Assembly (NCBI RefSeq): GCF_000002235.5
Contig: NW_022145609.1
Coordinates: 25,557,493-25,621,492 of the forward strand
Source: Strongylocentrotus purpuratus
Taxonomy: Eukaryota > Echinodermata > Echinoidea > Camarodonta > Strongylocentrotidae
Direction of reading: 5' to 3'
DNA: 64,000 nt
Positions within the stretch are counted from its first letter, which is position 1; every line of letters starts with the position of its first letter. Positions 1-14,000 of this stretch are shown piece after piece. The notes beneath the pieces were generated by a model. The model made no database searches. It worked only from the letters and a program-made list of their open reading frames with translations, and had not been told where the DNA came from. The translations under genes and the position numbers were made by a program.

Positions 1-252
1 TAGCCTTCTGAGTGTTTGATATCAAGTGGTTATCAATAGGTGGCGCTATATTAGGCACCTTGCCTGAGGAAGTGCTATTACAAATATATGTGTGTTCATG
101 TCATGCATCAATAATACAAAAACAAACGACTTGGGTGATAACTTAATTAAGTGCAACTGTCACAACAATAGTATCAATGGAGTGTATGACATGCATAAAC
201 AACATAATGGCAAGATATAGGTGAAGAGTGTAGCGTTGAAATATTAGACTGC

Positions 253-255
<3 letters not shown>

Positions 256-303
<48 letters not shown>

Positions 304-315
304 CATACATATATA
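256..315. repeat. (TA)n microsatellite
   Basis: Uninterrupted alternating TA run flanked by ACATACAT variants. Simple repeat; a short frame over it is meaningless. Confidence 0.95.
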
Positions 316-599
316 TATTTACTTTGTTACAAGTACATGCATTTATACAACACAGCCTATACATACATACATGTATGTTTACATAATTTATTTGTTCTAT
401 TATATATTGTAATACTGTATGGTTTAGATATATCATTTTAATTTTTGGATATTTTAGTGAAAAAATGAATCAAATCAAATCAAATGTGTTTTCAGTTGTT
501 TATTTTTTTTCTGCCAATTTCTCTTGCCCTTCAGCAGTTTTTGCCAAGTTCCAGTTCTATCTTCCATTGTCTTGCTCCCCATTTTCTCTTTGTATATAT

Positions 600-650
600 C
601 TCTCTCTCTCTTTTTCCCTTTCTATCTCCCCTCCCCCTCTGTCCAGTCTT

Positions 651-683
<33 letters not shown>

Positions 684-1430
684 ATATCCCCTCCCCTGTC
701 CAATCTTGTCGTCTTTCTTTCTATTTCTCCTCCCTCATTTTATCTTTATCTTCTTTTCTATCTCGCTCTCTCTCTCTCTCTTTCCATCTCCCCTCCCCTC
801 CGTCCAATCTTGTTCTCTCTCTCCCTCTCTCTTTCTCTGTACATCTCCCCTCCCCTCTGTCCAATCTTGTTCACTCTCTCTCTCTCTATTTCTCCTCCCT
901 CATATTCGCTTTATCTTCTTTTCTATCTCTCTCTCTCTTTCCATCTCCCCTCCCCCTCCGTCCAATCTTGTTCTCTCTCTCCCTCTCTCTCTTTCTATGT
1001 ACATCTCCCCTCCCCTCTGTTCGATCTTGTTCACTCTCTCTCTTTTTCTCCTCCCTCATATTCTCTTTATCTTCTTTTCTATCTCGCTATCTCTCTCTCT
1101 CTTTCCATCTCCCCTCCCCCTCCGTCCAATCTTGTTCTCTCTCTCCCTCTCTCTCTTTCTATGTACATCTCCCCTCCCCTCTGTTCGGTCTTGTTCACTC
1201 TCTCTCTCTCTTTTTCCTCCTCCCTCATATTCTCTTTATCTTCTTTTCTATCTCGCTATCTCTCTCTCTCTTTCCATCTCCCCTCCCCCTCCGTCCAATC
1301 TTGTTCTCTCTCTCCCTCTCTCCTTTTCTCTGTACATCTCTCCTCCCCTCTGTTCGGTCTTGTTCACTCTCTCTCATTTCTTCTCCCTCATATTCTCTTT
1401 ATCTTCTTTTCTATCTCGCTATCTTCTTCG
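600..1430 (+). repeat. Polypyrimidine (CT-rich) minisatellite, about 160-bp period
   Basis: Repeating CT runs with anchor phrases CCGTCCAATCTTGTTC near 799, 958, 1122 and 1292, and TCCTCCCTCATATTC between them, so the period is about 160-170 bp with roughly five copies. All three plus frames stay open because the tract lacks A, giving S/L/P-rich artefact frames up to 360 codons. Such tracts can form H-DNA (triplex). Confidence 0.9.
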
Positions 1431-3918
1431 TCTATCAGCTGTGTGCAAAGAATCTCTTCCATCTGTAAACTGTTTTATTTCACTTATTATTGTCTTCCCT
1501 TTCTTCAATCATTAATTGAAAACTCAATGAAATATACCACCTTATAATTGTTATCTGTAATTTTATTAACAAAAACTGCACAAAATGCCACTTTCTTATA
1601 TAAAAAAGACACACGCATTTGACATGTACATGACCAGTTTCACCATTCTGTATTCTTAAAGACAACTCTAAAATCACGATCAATTGGGCAAAAAGAATTT
1701 CCGTTTCGGTTTAATAAAATTTGGAGTGGACTATTAGGCTATTATTATTATATTATATTATTATTATTATTATTATAGGAAGCAGAAGCAGACTTGTGAA
1801 GGTTTGGACGAAATCTGACAAAATGTAACAAGTATTAATTATTTAAAAGTTGCAATCACTATACGTACATAATGTAGTACCAACACCAAAAATTACATTT
1901 CCCCCATTCAATATGGTCTTTTTTAAAAGGACCTATAATGATATATAAAAACATATTTGATATTTTTGTACACAACAAACAGGATAGTTATCCGTCACTA
2001 CTTGCCAATGTGAGATTCGCATAGCTGTGTTCTTATATTTCAATCATTAAAAACATATTTATTCTTGATCCGATATATTTTAAACTTTTACCCTTCTGTT
2101 TCTCAGATTTTTAAATTCTATTATAGGTCTATTTCTATTCATAGTGCCCCTCCAAAAAATGAAATAATTAAACAACAACAACAGCAACAGATCAAAATTA
2201 ATAAATCAAAAATAACAAAAGAAAACAGAACAAAAACAAGATAAATCAAAAGAAAAGAGTCGAGATGGTCATAATTTTGGGGAAAGGATCTTCTAATCAT
2301 GTTGTTGTGACATCACAATAAAATTCTCAGAAGTATATTAACTAGTAAGTACATAATTTTTTTATATCAACAAGATATGAGCAAAGATGAGCAAGATTTT
2401 CAGATATCATAAGAATATGAATATTTTACCCTGTATCCAAACATTCAAGAACTATATACAATGAGGTTACACCTTATTATTGTTATACCATGCTCAACTT
2501 AATGCAATTAATGAATGTTGAACTATCTTCTTTAGGTTATTCATTCCCATAGTTACAAGTCATTTTTCGGTGTCGTTGTTGAAAATAAGTGTGTCTTTGT
2601 TTAAAAGGATAGACTATTAGAGCACATGACCATTGACGCCCTTATTACATGCATGGTTTGAAATATTATCTTTGAATTAATGTACCGGGTAGACCAATGC
2701 TTAACCATAGTGGTCGTGAAATTGTAAGAGATCGATGTATCTTAGAAATAAAGCTGTTTATTAATGTATTTCAATTAATGGACGTCTCTCCCCAACCAGG
2801 CCTGTTGCCAGTCATTTTATGAAAAATGGCATCTATAGGGCTGGAATCCACTTCACATACATTGGTTGTTGCAAAGTTGGACAAGCCTCTGACAAGTTTT
2901 TAAGTTGACACTATAAGAAATTTTATTTAAAAAAGTTGCATGGAATCAGTTAACAGGTCTTCTATAGCAAATAACAGATAATCTGATATTTGAATAAGAT
3001 TTACAACGAACATACAGGTCACATCAAAATTGTAACTGGTAATTTGTTTCATCATACAAGCTGAACAATATTTAATACCCAATTTTGTAGTCAATGCATC
3101 AACAACATATTGATTAATAGATCGAAAATGAAATGCCCGCCAAAGAAGTATAAATCGAGGATTTACTCGGGGGTAACCTCGATCACCATGTTGCTATTTG
3201 TTAGCTCCATTTACCAAAATAATATGTATTTACAGTGTACTGACTAAAATGAATATATATAAATAAGCGATTTGGAGATAAATTCCAACTTGAAGTATCT
3301 ATAAATGATATAACATTAGAATCGTACTTGAGAGACATTTAACTCGTAGAATATATAAATAAAGCTGACCCTATTGCACATTGAAACCTAAATTGCACAT
3401 GTTATATTTCTTCATTAACATGTACCTGTTGGAAATGCACTTGTAAACATATTACATATGAAAGACTAGCTTATTGCACATATAAAGCATCAATATGTCT
3501 ATCTGGTTCCGTTTATACTCAGAAACATGGTGGATCGGAAACATGTGATAACCCAGTCCCTCCTAAAACCACAATAGAGATCTTTCGATTCCTGATTACT
3601 CCTAAGCTTTGCATAGGCCTCTCAAAGGTATCTGGTAATTTGATATCGCATACGCTACAAAGTAGAATGAAATTATGAACATAATTATGTTAATTTCCTA
3701 TATATTTTGCATCATGAAGGTCCAATGCAAGCTTCTAGGAGGCCTATCTACCCCTAAGAAAGTGGTAAGTGGTCGTTTGTGTGGGGGACGTTTACAATAA
3801 AATCTTTACAAATCAGGAAAGGGTTGACCTTGCTACAGCCCCTTGAGATATGAGCGGATTAGAAAATTCCCACCATCTTGGATCTTGGATCCATCTCAGG
3901 ATGAAGTTGTGTATGAGT

Positions 3919-5070
3919 TTATGGACTTTGCTGGTGTCGTGGTTGAGGATTACGGGGCGTATATACTGTATTATGGTGAGTGTTTGGTTGTAATGGATCA
4001 CGTGATGCTTGGGGCAATCTGTAGGAAGGTATGAATTCTGAAAAGTGCGGTTGCCTTGGACGATGCAGAGCGTCTGTTCGATGAAACGATGGCTGGGAGG
4101 CTGGTGGTAAAGACGCTACTGTCGACGTTTCTGACAGCATTGTGGGTTGTTGGCTCATATGTATCATTGGTCGTTGAGGATTGATGGTATGCCGTTGATC
4201 ATCATAATATGATGAATGTGTTGTCGAAAAGTACCGAGGCTGCTCTGTCATTAAGAGAGGCTGTGGTAGGCGGTGCTGTGCTGTTTGGGAGTATGGGTGG
4301 ACTTGTAGTTCACCCAAACATCGTGCGAGCTGATTTGGCTGTTCACTTTGTTGTGAGCCGGACAGGTGGGTGAGTTGATTTTGTGTTTCTCTCTGTGGTG
4401 GAGCCCGAGCAAAATACAGTTGTTGATGCGAATTTTCTATGAGCTCTTGGCTCTGTGACATGATGGGTTGATGCTGCTGACGCGATTGTTGAAATGGCAG
4501 AAATGGTTCGCCCACTCTGTTATGGTCTGGATGCTGCCATGCTTCCTGTGAGACAGGTGTCTGTGAGACAGGTGTCTGTGAAAATGGCAGGTGATGCGGA
4601 ACGTGTGTTTGATGTTGCTGGTTGTGATGGTAGGTGATGGCTGGTGGCAGGGATGTTCCTGACGTAGCTGATTGGCGGGCATGCCGGGTTGTTGGTGTCA
4701 TTCCTTGATGTGGGTTGATCATTTGTGATGAACGTGCTGTCTGAACATCTCCAAGTGACTGATATTGCTGTGGATGGTGTGAAGATTGCCAGAGTGGTGG
4801 ATAGTCTTGCGGTCCTGTTGGTAACAAATAACCAGGATTTGACAATCTATATTGCCCTGCGCTATACAGTGCCTGTGGACGTAACTGATATGGATAGACA
4901 TATGTCCGAAAATGCGTATAATATTGCTGATGTGGCTGTTCAAATTGAGATAGTAGTCTTCCTTGGAGATTCGTCATCTGCAATGGTGCAAGAGGGCCCT
5001 GGAGGACCAATCGTGATCTATGTTCATTGTACCCAGTTGTCCTTGTCAAGAGGTTTGAGAAGAAAGGATT
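3919..5070 (-). CDS. NLR exon 24: Q/P/H/S-rich low-complexity C-terminal tail
   Basis: A 1152-nt terminal exon after acceptor TTAAATTCCAG, phase 0, 383 aa plus TAA at 3921-3919. Dominated by Q, P, H, S, T and Y with few charges; includes a duplicated SQTPV pentapeptide and many QQ/HH/PP pairs. This composition is like prion-like or other disordered interaction regions. A 1.15-kb open frame in such AT-rich intronic DNA, with matching phase and orientation, supports a real exon. No known domain is recognised. It could instead be the end of another gene, but no competing promoter or start is evident. Confidence 0.72.
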   Translation of the reverse strand, partial: NPFFSNLLTRTTGYNEHRSRLVLQGPLAPLQMTNLQGRLLSQFEQPHQQYYTHFRTYVYPYQLRPQALYSAGQYRLSNPGYLLPTGPQDYPPLWQSSHHPQQYQSLGDVQTARSSQMINPHQGMTPTTRHARQSATSGTSLPPAITYHHNQQHQTHVPHHLPFSQTPVSQTPVSQEAWQHPDHNRVGEPFLPFQQSRQQHQPIMSQSQELIENSHQQLYFARAPPQRETQNQLTHLSGSQQSEQPNQLARCLGELQVHPYSQTAQHRLPQPLLMTEQPRYFSTTHSSYYDDQRHTINPQRPMIHMSQQPTMLSETSTVASLPPASQPSFHRTDALHRPRQPHFSEFIPSYRLPQASRDPLQPNTHHNTVYTPRNPQPRHQQSP

Positions 5071-8000
5071 CTGGAATTTAAGGGAGCAAAATATAAGACA
5101 AAAACTCAAACGAAAATGGGATATCCTGCGAATTATGCAAAGAACCTTTTCTTTTTTTTTAATTTTGATTTCTGAAATAATCCCTTGTCAGATATTGTAT
5201 TTAGTACCGCTAAATATATTGATAGTGGGATGTTTTCATGACGGAGCGGAGGTGGGGGGGGGGGGGAGAGTGGGAGGTTTGTGAGCTTACAACCCTTCAC
5301 CAAATATGTCTGGAATCCGTCATTCAAAAAGATGAGAAACTTTTCATTGACATTGTAAGAGGTATGCTTTCACATACTGAAGTATAAGCTAGACGAGCAA
5401 TATCATAATAAAAATCATTATGACATGCTGTTGTGATATTCTTATTTAGATAGTAACTTTTATTCACAACTTTCCATCATTCTGTTCGGCTGTCAATCCT
5501 TTTAAATAATACAGATAATCAATGAAACATTTTTTTTTAAATGCAACTTGATCGAAAGAGCGACGGTCATATTTCAGAGTCTTCAAGTTTTATTTGAAGG
5601 ATTTTTCTAGAGATCAAGGTATGGATACCCTACTTGAGCTGTGAAAGGCGTTCCTCCACCCACATCCCCTTCATTGGATCGCCGACAACGCTTGTTGTTG
5701 TTGGCGGAACATGGGCGAAATAAATAACATTTGTTTATCATATGTTACCTTACCTTTGAGGAAGAAGCAAGAAGGGCAAGCTCAAGGTAGAAATCATCAT
5801 GTAGCAGTAGTTTACTATCGTCCTTCACCGTCAGGTTAGTGAGACAAGGCAGAAAACAAAGAAAATTGGCTAGGTCACACGATACCATTCGATCATTTTT
5901 CTTCAGGTAGCAGTCTATGTAGAGCTTTTCAATCTGTTTAGAAATTAGAGATAGTAAAATATAGATATAATGACTGCTATGAGAGGAATAGTTGTTTATC
6001 GGCTCACGGGGATTTTGCATCCTGATATCAAGATAACAAGATAGCAAGATGCAACATCCCTGAGAGCCCATAAAATAACTATTCCTCGAATATTAAAGCA
6101 GTCATTATATCTTTTATATACCGTAAAAAAGGTCATAGAATACATGTGCGACTTACCAATTATGGTAATCAAGTTTGTTTACGCTATCGAGGTCTGTGTT
6201 GATAACTTGCAGGTAGACCTAGTTTTCAAATATTTTTACAGAGAATTTCACGGAACTTTTGGGCCCGAATTCACAAAAGAGGTTTGTCGACAAACCTTGG
6301 TTTTCGTACATCATATGACGCGTTTTTTACAAACCTGGTTTGTAAAGAACAAAAGGAGGTTTGTCGACAAACCTCCGTTGTGAATTCGTGCCAGTGTGTT
6401 CTTGCTGTCTGTAAAATCAATCAAGTCTTGTAATTGATCAGCATCCAGAAGTTCAAATCTAGGAAGAGTCTCTTCAGCACTTTTTTTTTAAACCTTCTTT
6501 GGACATAAAATATAGTTTAGAAACTAAATAATCGGAGATTACAATGTAGGCCTACAATCGAGATAAAATATAGCGACCAAATTAATCGCACAAAAACTGT
6601 ATGGTAGCCGCGCTGCGCACAAACTAAGTTTTAACAAGTAAACCAATGGGGATCGCAACTATTTTCGTGGTTCCCGGAATCTTGCGGGAATATCACTCAT
6701 GAATCATTGACCAATACTGGCATTGTTCGTCTCTTTACGGGAGAGTGGTTAAAACCACGACTGCAATTTCGACCAATCAGATTGCTAGATTTCTAAAGGG
6801 AGGTCAACTCTTAAAACTACCAATACAAAAATATTGGTGTAACAATATAGCACATGATTTACGTTGGAACCTCCACTGCCAGCAAATCCACCACAAAGCC
6901 ATGCAATCGCACACTGAGATTTCTTAAGACTTTATCACCCTGCTCCAAAGAAATAAAGAACAGAGCCTACAGAGCCCTAATTGTGCGACAGATGGAATAC
7001 TGTGCTGAGGTCTGGAACGTACTCGGCCTCACACAACCATCTGTATTTGACTTTACATAGTTATTTCGTGTGAAACAGTTTCAATAATAAACTAGATGGA
7101 ATTTTGACTGCGCGCAGTCGAAAATGATGCCTCCGCCATAGAGCAATTTAAACAAGTTTGGAGTTTAAATCTCCAGTGGTTCTTGAGATATCATGATAAC
7201 AATCTCAAGGTATGGAATTTCATAAGTTGACCTCTGTGACCCTTGAACTTTGACCTACGTGCTCCAAAATCTAATCAGATTGTCTTCCTATGGTGATACA
7301 CACTATCATTAAGTTTGAAGTTTAAATCTCCAGTGGTTCTTGAGATATTATGATATGGTGATACATGCTATCATTAAGTTTGAAGTGAAAATTCTCCAGT
7401 GGTTCTTGAGATATCGCGATAACGATCTCAATGTATGGAATTTCATAAGTTGACCTCTGTGACCCTTGACCTTTGACCTACGTGCTCCAAAATCTAATCA
7501 GATTGTCTTCCTATGGTGATACACACTATCATTAAGTTTGAAGTTTAAATCTCCAGTGGTTCTTGAGATATTATGATAACAATCTCAATGTATGGAATTT
7601 CATGAGTTGACCTCTGTGACCCGTGACCTTTGACCTACGTGCTCCAAAATCTAATCAGATCGTCTTCCTATGGTGATACATACTATCCTTAAGTTTGAAG
7701 TTTTTACATCTCCAGTGGTTCTTGAGATATCATGATAACAATCTCAATGTATGGAATTTCATAAGTTGACCTCTATGACCCTTGACCTTTGACCTACGTG
7801 CTCCAAAATCTAATCAGATTGTTTTCCTATAGTGATACACACTATCACTAAGTTTGAAGTTTAAATCTCCAGTGGTTCTTGAGATATCATGATAACAATC
7901 TCAATGTATGGAATTTCATAAGTTGACCTCTGTGACCCGTGACCTTTGACCTACGTGCTCCAAAATCTAATCAGATCGTCTTCCTATGGTGATACATACT

Positions 8001-11000
8001 ATCCTTAAGTTTGAAGTTTTTACATCTCCAGTGGTTCTTGAGATATCATGATAACAATCTCAATGTATGGAATTTCATAAGTTGACCTCTATGACCCTTG
8101 ACCTTTGACCTACGTGCTCCAAAATGTAATCAGATCGTCTTCCTATGGTGATACATACTATCCTTAAGTTTGAAGTTTAAATCTCAAATGGTTCTTGAGA
8201 TATCGCGCTAACAAACTCAATACAAGGAATTTCATAAGTTGACCTCTGTGACCTGTGACCTTTGACCTACGTACTCCAAAATCTAATCAGATCGTCTTCC
8301 TATGGTGATAAATACTATTCCCGAGTCTTAAGTTTAAATCTTAAATGGTTCTTGAGATATTGTGATAACGGTCAAACGGGACGGACGTACGGACGGACGT
8401 ACGGACGGACAACCCGAAAACATGATGCCTCCGGCACCACCTTCGGTGGCGGAGGCATAAAAATAGTTCAAGAAACCTAAAAGTACGAAAAACGGATAGT
8501 TTTGCTTTTCCATCCCTTTTTTTAACACACCCTTTCGGCAAAAAAAGGGGGGGGGGGTGGGGCTTTGACAAAAGGTCGCGTTCCAGTCAACGCCACGCGA
8601 CGCGACACTCCCAACGCACCCTTTCGGCAAATTCGGAGGGGGGGGGGAGGGGGCTTTGGACGGATGGTCGCTTTCAAATCAACGCGACGCTACCCACCCT
8701 TTCGGCATAAGCCATGTAACTTTATATAATAACATCGTTTTTGTGATTAAGAAAAGTGAGAAATACAGTTTAAAGGTACTACTGTCCAATTTGCAGGCCC
8801 AAAAAAATAAAAAGGTAAAACTCCAACGGCATTTGAAAGATAATACTAATTTAGAACTTCCCTAAAAAAAGGGGGGGGGGGCTTGAAAATGTCTTTAAGT
8901 AGGAAAATACGGCTATAAGTTGTCAAATCGACTTAAGACCTATAGAACCAGTAAGTAGTGGTCTGATTTTCAGACCATTGTACCGAGTGGTCGTATATGT
9001 TTTATGCTGCGCAAAGATTCATTCAGTTTAATTTTGGCCATTACAAGAAGTGGGTTATTGATGTAAACAAATGCTCATGTACCCTTTACAGCTCAGTTTA
9101 TGTATGTTATTACCAAAGAAGAAAAAAGCCAGTCAGTCACTCAATAGTGTATGACAGTGAAGTCTAGCAAGTAAACAAGTTTCCTTGCATAATTTAAATA
9201 TAAGGAGACTGCCAACGTTTAAATTTCACAGATAGGACATACATGACCTATTCATAATTCCTGCAAAGTTCTATTGAATTTGGTGTTGGCTTCAAAAGGG
9301 ACATAGTATTTTAAGACCCTCAAATTCAACCGTGTTTTTCTTCTGCATTTTGTTTAATGTGTAGACTTGTACGAAAATGTTCTTGCTAGAAACTGCATTT
9401 AGAAGCAGATGACACAGTTACTTTTAACATTGAGCCCCCGTCCCCAACCGGTTACCCCCACCCCCCTCAGGAACCCAAATGGGACCACTGGGAACTGTCA
9501 TGAACACCTTTTATTCTTCACCTAAGAAGGTATCTACATACCTTGACAGTTGTACTGCTAAATCTGGAGAAGATGTTTGAAATCTACAACTTTGGATCCC
9601 CTATCCCTAAGAATGATTTCTGTCAAGTTTAATTAAAATCTGACCATGCGTTTTTAGGAAGAAGATGAAAGTGTAAAAGGTTTCCGGACGACGGACGGGA
9701 ACGGTGGCAATAGCTCAACTTGAGCTAAAAAAAAAAAATCATAATTATGGTAGTATTTGGGTCAAAAATAAGGCAAGAAGGAGCAACAGAAGTGAAGATT
9801 TGATTTGTTTGTTGAGGCTTGAAAGACGTACTGTGTGATTCATGGCCTTGGCGTACAAGCCAGGGGAGGGAGTAGTCCCTTCCCCCCTTTCCCCACCTCC
9901 CCTCGGCAATAATCGGGCAAAAAGTCACAATTTTGGGTCGAAAGGTAAATAAAAGTTAAAGAAAGAAGAAAATAAAGCAGCGCTGAAATAATGACTGCAG
10001 AGAATACTTCGTTATTATTTTTTGGATAAGCCCAATATACAACCATTACCGATATCCAACATGTAACATGCTTTTGTTTTGATATTTTTACCTCTGACAT
10101 TTTTACCACTGACATATTTACATCTGACATTTTTACCTCTGACATTTTTACCTCTGACATTTTTACCTTTGACAATTTTACCTCTGTCATTTTTACCTCT
10201 GACATTTTTACACCGAGCCGAGCTAGCTGCAAAAGGGATTAATGGAAATCATCATGAGATGCTGTTGTGATAATCTCGATTAGATTACAACCCTTAATAC
10301 TAATAATAATAGGAATTTCTATAGCGCCGTCTATCTAAAAATTCTATTCCGAGGCGCATTAATGTTGTTGTTGTTGTTGTTTTAGTTTTAAGGGCGTGTG
10401 TCATTCAATTGTGAATATTTAGCACCCCGCCTTTAGCCTTGCTGCCATTAGCATTTCAAGGAATTAATTATTGCCTGGTACCCATGCATTTACCTCACCT
10501 GGATCGAGTGTGGCAAATAAAGATTAATGGATTGCCAAAGGACATTAATGCCATGTCGGGGATCTAACTACGACCTTTGCATTTCAAGTCAAGTGCCTAA
10601 ACCACTCGACTACGACACTCCTACACACCTTCTCTATCTGTTGAGATGCCATTTATGGCGACAACAAAAAAGAAGACACAAAATTTGAGAACTATCAATT
10701 TTAAACGATAGGGAATACCATGGAGCAGGGAGGTGAAAGAAAGGAGTCGAAACTCTTGTAATTTATTCAAACGCATTCATGAGTTCTAAAGCGTAACAAT
10801 GGGATTTTTGGCTTTGTTTCACATTTATTACAAAATATTAAATTACCGGCAAAATTTCAGTGTAAATTATAAACTTTATAGTGGGATTATATCGAGAATA
10901 GTGCATCACACAATTTTTCAAATTTAGGACTCTGCCCTTCCTTTAATTTGTGTCCCAGAGTTGGTAAAAGAAAAATTAGATCCTGACAAAGACTCAATAT

Positions 11001-14000
11001 TTAGGATGATGCGCTAATTTGTGCAAGTTGTAACGTCCCGTTATGTAATCCATGATTTACAGTCTTCAAAAACTTTAAATTTGCTAATTCGTGTTTTCGC
11101 GTGCTTTTTGATTTTTTTCAGTTGAAAAAAAAAGATGAAATGACACAAGTTTATCTTCGCTTGATCTAATATTTACACATTCAACAATTAATGAGAAATC
11201 ATTGAAAGGGACAGCGAACAGTAGCTGTGATTCCGTTGTCTGATGTAGGAATTCTAAATCCTGAAATTTCATGCGCTCTCTTATCTCACCGCTTGGTCAA
11301 CAGTTGCAGATTGGCGCATAACTTTTCGGCGGCTTGGAGCATGGGGTCAAAGGAGAGCGGCTTGATTGCAGTACTTCTCTATCACGTCCCTGCATGGAGT
11401 TACTTAAGCTTTAGTAACTCCATGGGAATACATAATATAATTTTGTTTTTTTCACGATCGTAAGTGTATTAACTACATTGTACATGTAGGTTAAGACGCT
11501 ATAGAATTAGAACATAATAATGATGTACTAAGTATTGCATTTCCATCTAATTGCGCCTATTATCAAGGTACTTTCTTAATATGTGCTATGTACCGATAAA
11601 CATAAATTTGACATTTTGAATTTATTTTACTGTAATTAAGCTTTTAGTTCGAAATTCTAAACCGAAAACAGATCAAGGGATGTGGTAGGAGCTGTAATTA
11701 CTGAACATCACGGTCATTAAGGGTCCATTAATAAAACGAAACAATCATTCACATTATGGTAATAAAACTTCAAATTTCAAATTTTTCTTTACTAGATACG
11801 GTTTAACTCATTTTGTTTGTTCGTAAATTGTGGTACAAAGTAGTTTACCGTTTCATTATTTATCATTCTAGTTAACCATAATGGCCAATGTCCCGTATTC
11901 CAGGTAAACGTTAAAACACCTTGCAAATCACCTTTGAGGATGAGGCCTGACGAGCGAGTTCGTGGTAGAAATCATCACGAAGGAAAAGATGACTGTATTG
12001 ATCGTCAGAGTCCTTTATCGTCAGGTCGGTAAGACAAGGCAGGAGACATAGAAACCTGGCTAGGTCACGTGATGCTCTTTGGTCATTCTCGTGTAGATTA
12101 CAACCCTGAATACACACCTTCTCTATCTGTTGAGATGACATTTATGGCGACAAAAAACAAAAAGAACACACAACATTTGAGAACTATCAATTTTAAGCGA
12201 CAGGGAATACATAATATACTTTTATTATTTTCATGACCGTCAGTGTATTAATTACATTGTAAGTTAACATGCTATAGAATTAGTACATAATACTGATGTA
12301 CTATTAAAGTATTGCATGTCCATCAAATTGCCCCTGTTATCAAGGTAATTTTTTTAAAATGTGCTATTTACCGATAAACATAAATTTTACATTTTGAATT
12401 TATTTGACTGAACCCTTTAGCTTGAAGTACTAAACCGAGACAAAAAATATCAAGGGATGTGGTAGGAGCTGTAATTACTGAACATCACGGTCATTAAGGG
12501 TCGATTAATGAAAAGAAACAATCATTCACATTATTCAATAAAACATCAAATGAATTTTCTTTACTAGATACGGTTTAACTCATTTTGTTTGCTCGTAAAT
12601 TGTGGTACAAAGTAGTTTACAGTTTCATTATTTATCACTCTAGTTATCCATATGGTCAATGTCCCGTAATTCAGTTAAACGTTATAACACCTTGCAAATC
12701 ACCTTTGAGGATGAGGCCTGACGAGCAAGTTCGTGGTAGAAATCATCACGAAGGAAAAGATGACTGTATTGATCGTCAGAGTCCTTTATCGTCAGGTCGG
12801 TAAGACAAGGCAGGAGACATAGAAACCTGGCTAGGTCACGTGATGCTGTGGGGTCATTCCCACGTAGATTACAACCCTGAATACACACCTTCTCTATCTG
12901 TTGAGATGCCATTCATGATAAAAAAAAAAATGAGAACTATCAATTTGAAACGATAGAGAATACATGATATACTTTTTTTCATTTTCATGATCGTAAGTGT
13001 ATTAATTACATTGTAGGTTAAGACGCTCTAGAATGAAAACATAATAATGATGTACTTAGTATTGCATGTCCATTGAATTGCACCTACTATCAAGGTACCT
13101 TTTCTAAATGTGTTATGTACCGATATACATAAATTTCACAATTTGAATCTATTTGACTGTAAGCAAGCTTTTAGCTTGAAGTACTAAACCGAAAAATAGA
13201 TCAAGGGATGTGGTAGGAGCTGTAATGACTTAACATCACGGTCTTTAAGGGTCGATTATTTAAACGAAACAATCATTCACATTATGTTGTATAATAAAAC
13301 ATCAAATGACTTTTCTTTACTAGATACGCTTTTTCTCATTTTGTTTGCTCGTAAATTGTGGTACAGAGTAGATTACCGTTTCATAATTTATCATTCTAGG
13401 TAACCATATGGCCAATGTCCCGTATTCCAGGTAAACGTTAAAACATCTTGCAAATCACCTTTGAGGATGAGGCCTGACGAGCGAGTTCGTGGTAGAAATC
13501 ATCATGAAGGAAAAGATGACTGCATTGATCGTCAGAGTCCTTTATCGTCAGGTCGGTAAGACAAGGCAGGAGACATAGAAACCTGGCTAGGTCACGTGAT
13601 GCTCTTTGGTCATTCTCGTGTAGATTACAACCCTGAATACACACCTTCTCTATCTGTTGAGATGACATTTATGGCGACAAAAAACAAAAAGAACACACAA
13701 CATTTGAGAACTATCAATTTTAAGCGACAGGGAATACATAATATATTTTTATTATTTTCATGACCGTCAGTGTATTAATTACATTGTAAGTTAACATGCT
13801 ATAGAATTAGTACATAATACTGATGTACTATTAAAGTATTGCATGTCCATCAAATTGCCCCTGTTATCAAGGTAATTTTTTTTAAATGTGCTATTTACCG
13901 ATAAACATAAATTTTACATTTTGAATTTATTTGACTGAACCCTTTAGCTTGAAGTACTAAACCGAGACAAAAAATATCAAGGGATGTGGTAGGAGCTGTA

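Larger units (their letters stand above)
1..3918. other. 3' flank of the NLR gene, no gene seen
   Basis: AT-rich sequence with a TA microsatellite, the pyrimidine minisatellite at 600-1430 and an ATT run near 1741-1780. A minus-strand AATAAA at 2927-2922 is one possible polyadenylation signal for the NLR, which would imply a 3' UTR of about 1 kb; this is weak evidence. No protein-coding frame other than low complexity. Confidence 0.6.

Noticed and set aside
465..1547. Three overlapping plus-strand frames of 314-360 codons
   Set aside because: They lie on a CT-rich minisatellite that lacks stop codons in any frame; only S, L, P and F occur.
4725..5081. Plus-strand 118-codon frame
   Set aside because: Antisense shadow of the Q/P-rich terminal NLR exon; no splice or start context.
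9840..10232. Minus frame with repeated MSEVK
   Set aside because: Direct translation of the 15-bp minisatellite; no homologous gene structure around it.
12585..12803. Plus-strand 72-codon frame, repeated identically at 14112-14330
   Set aside because: Antisense of the duplicated LRR exons 21 and 19.
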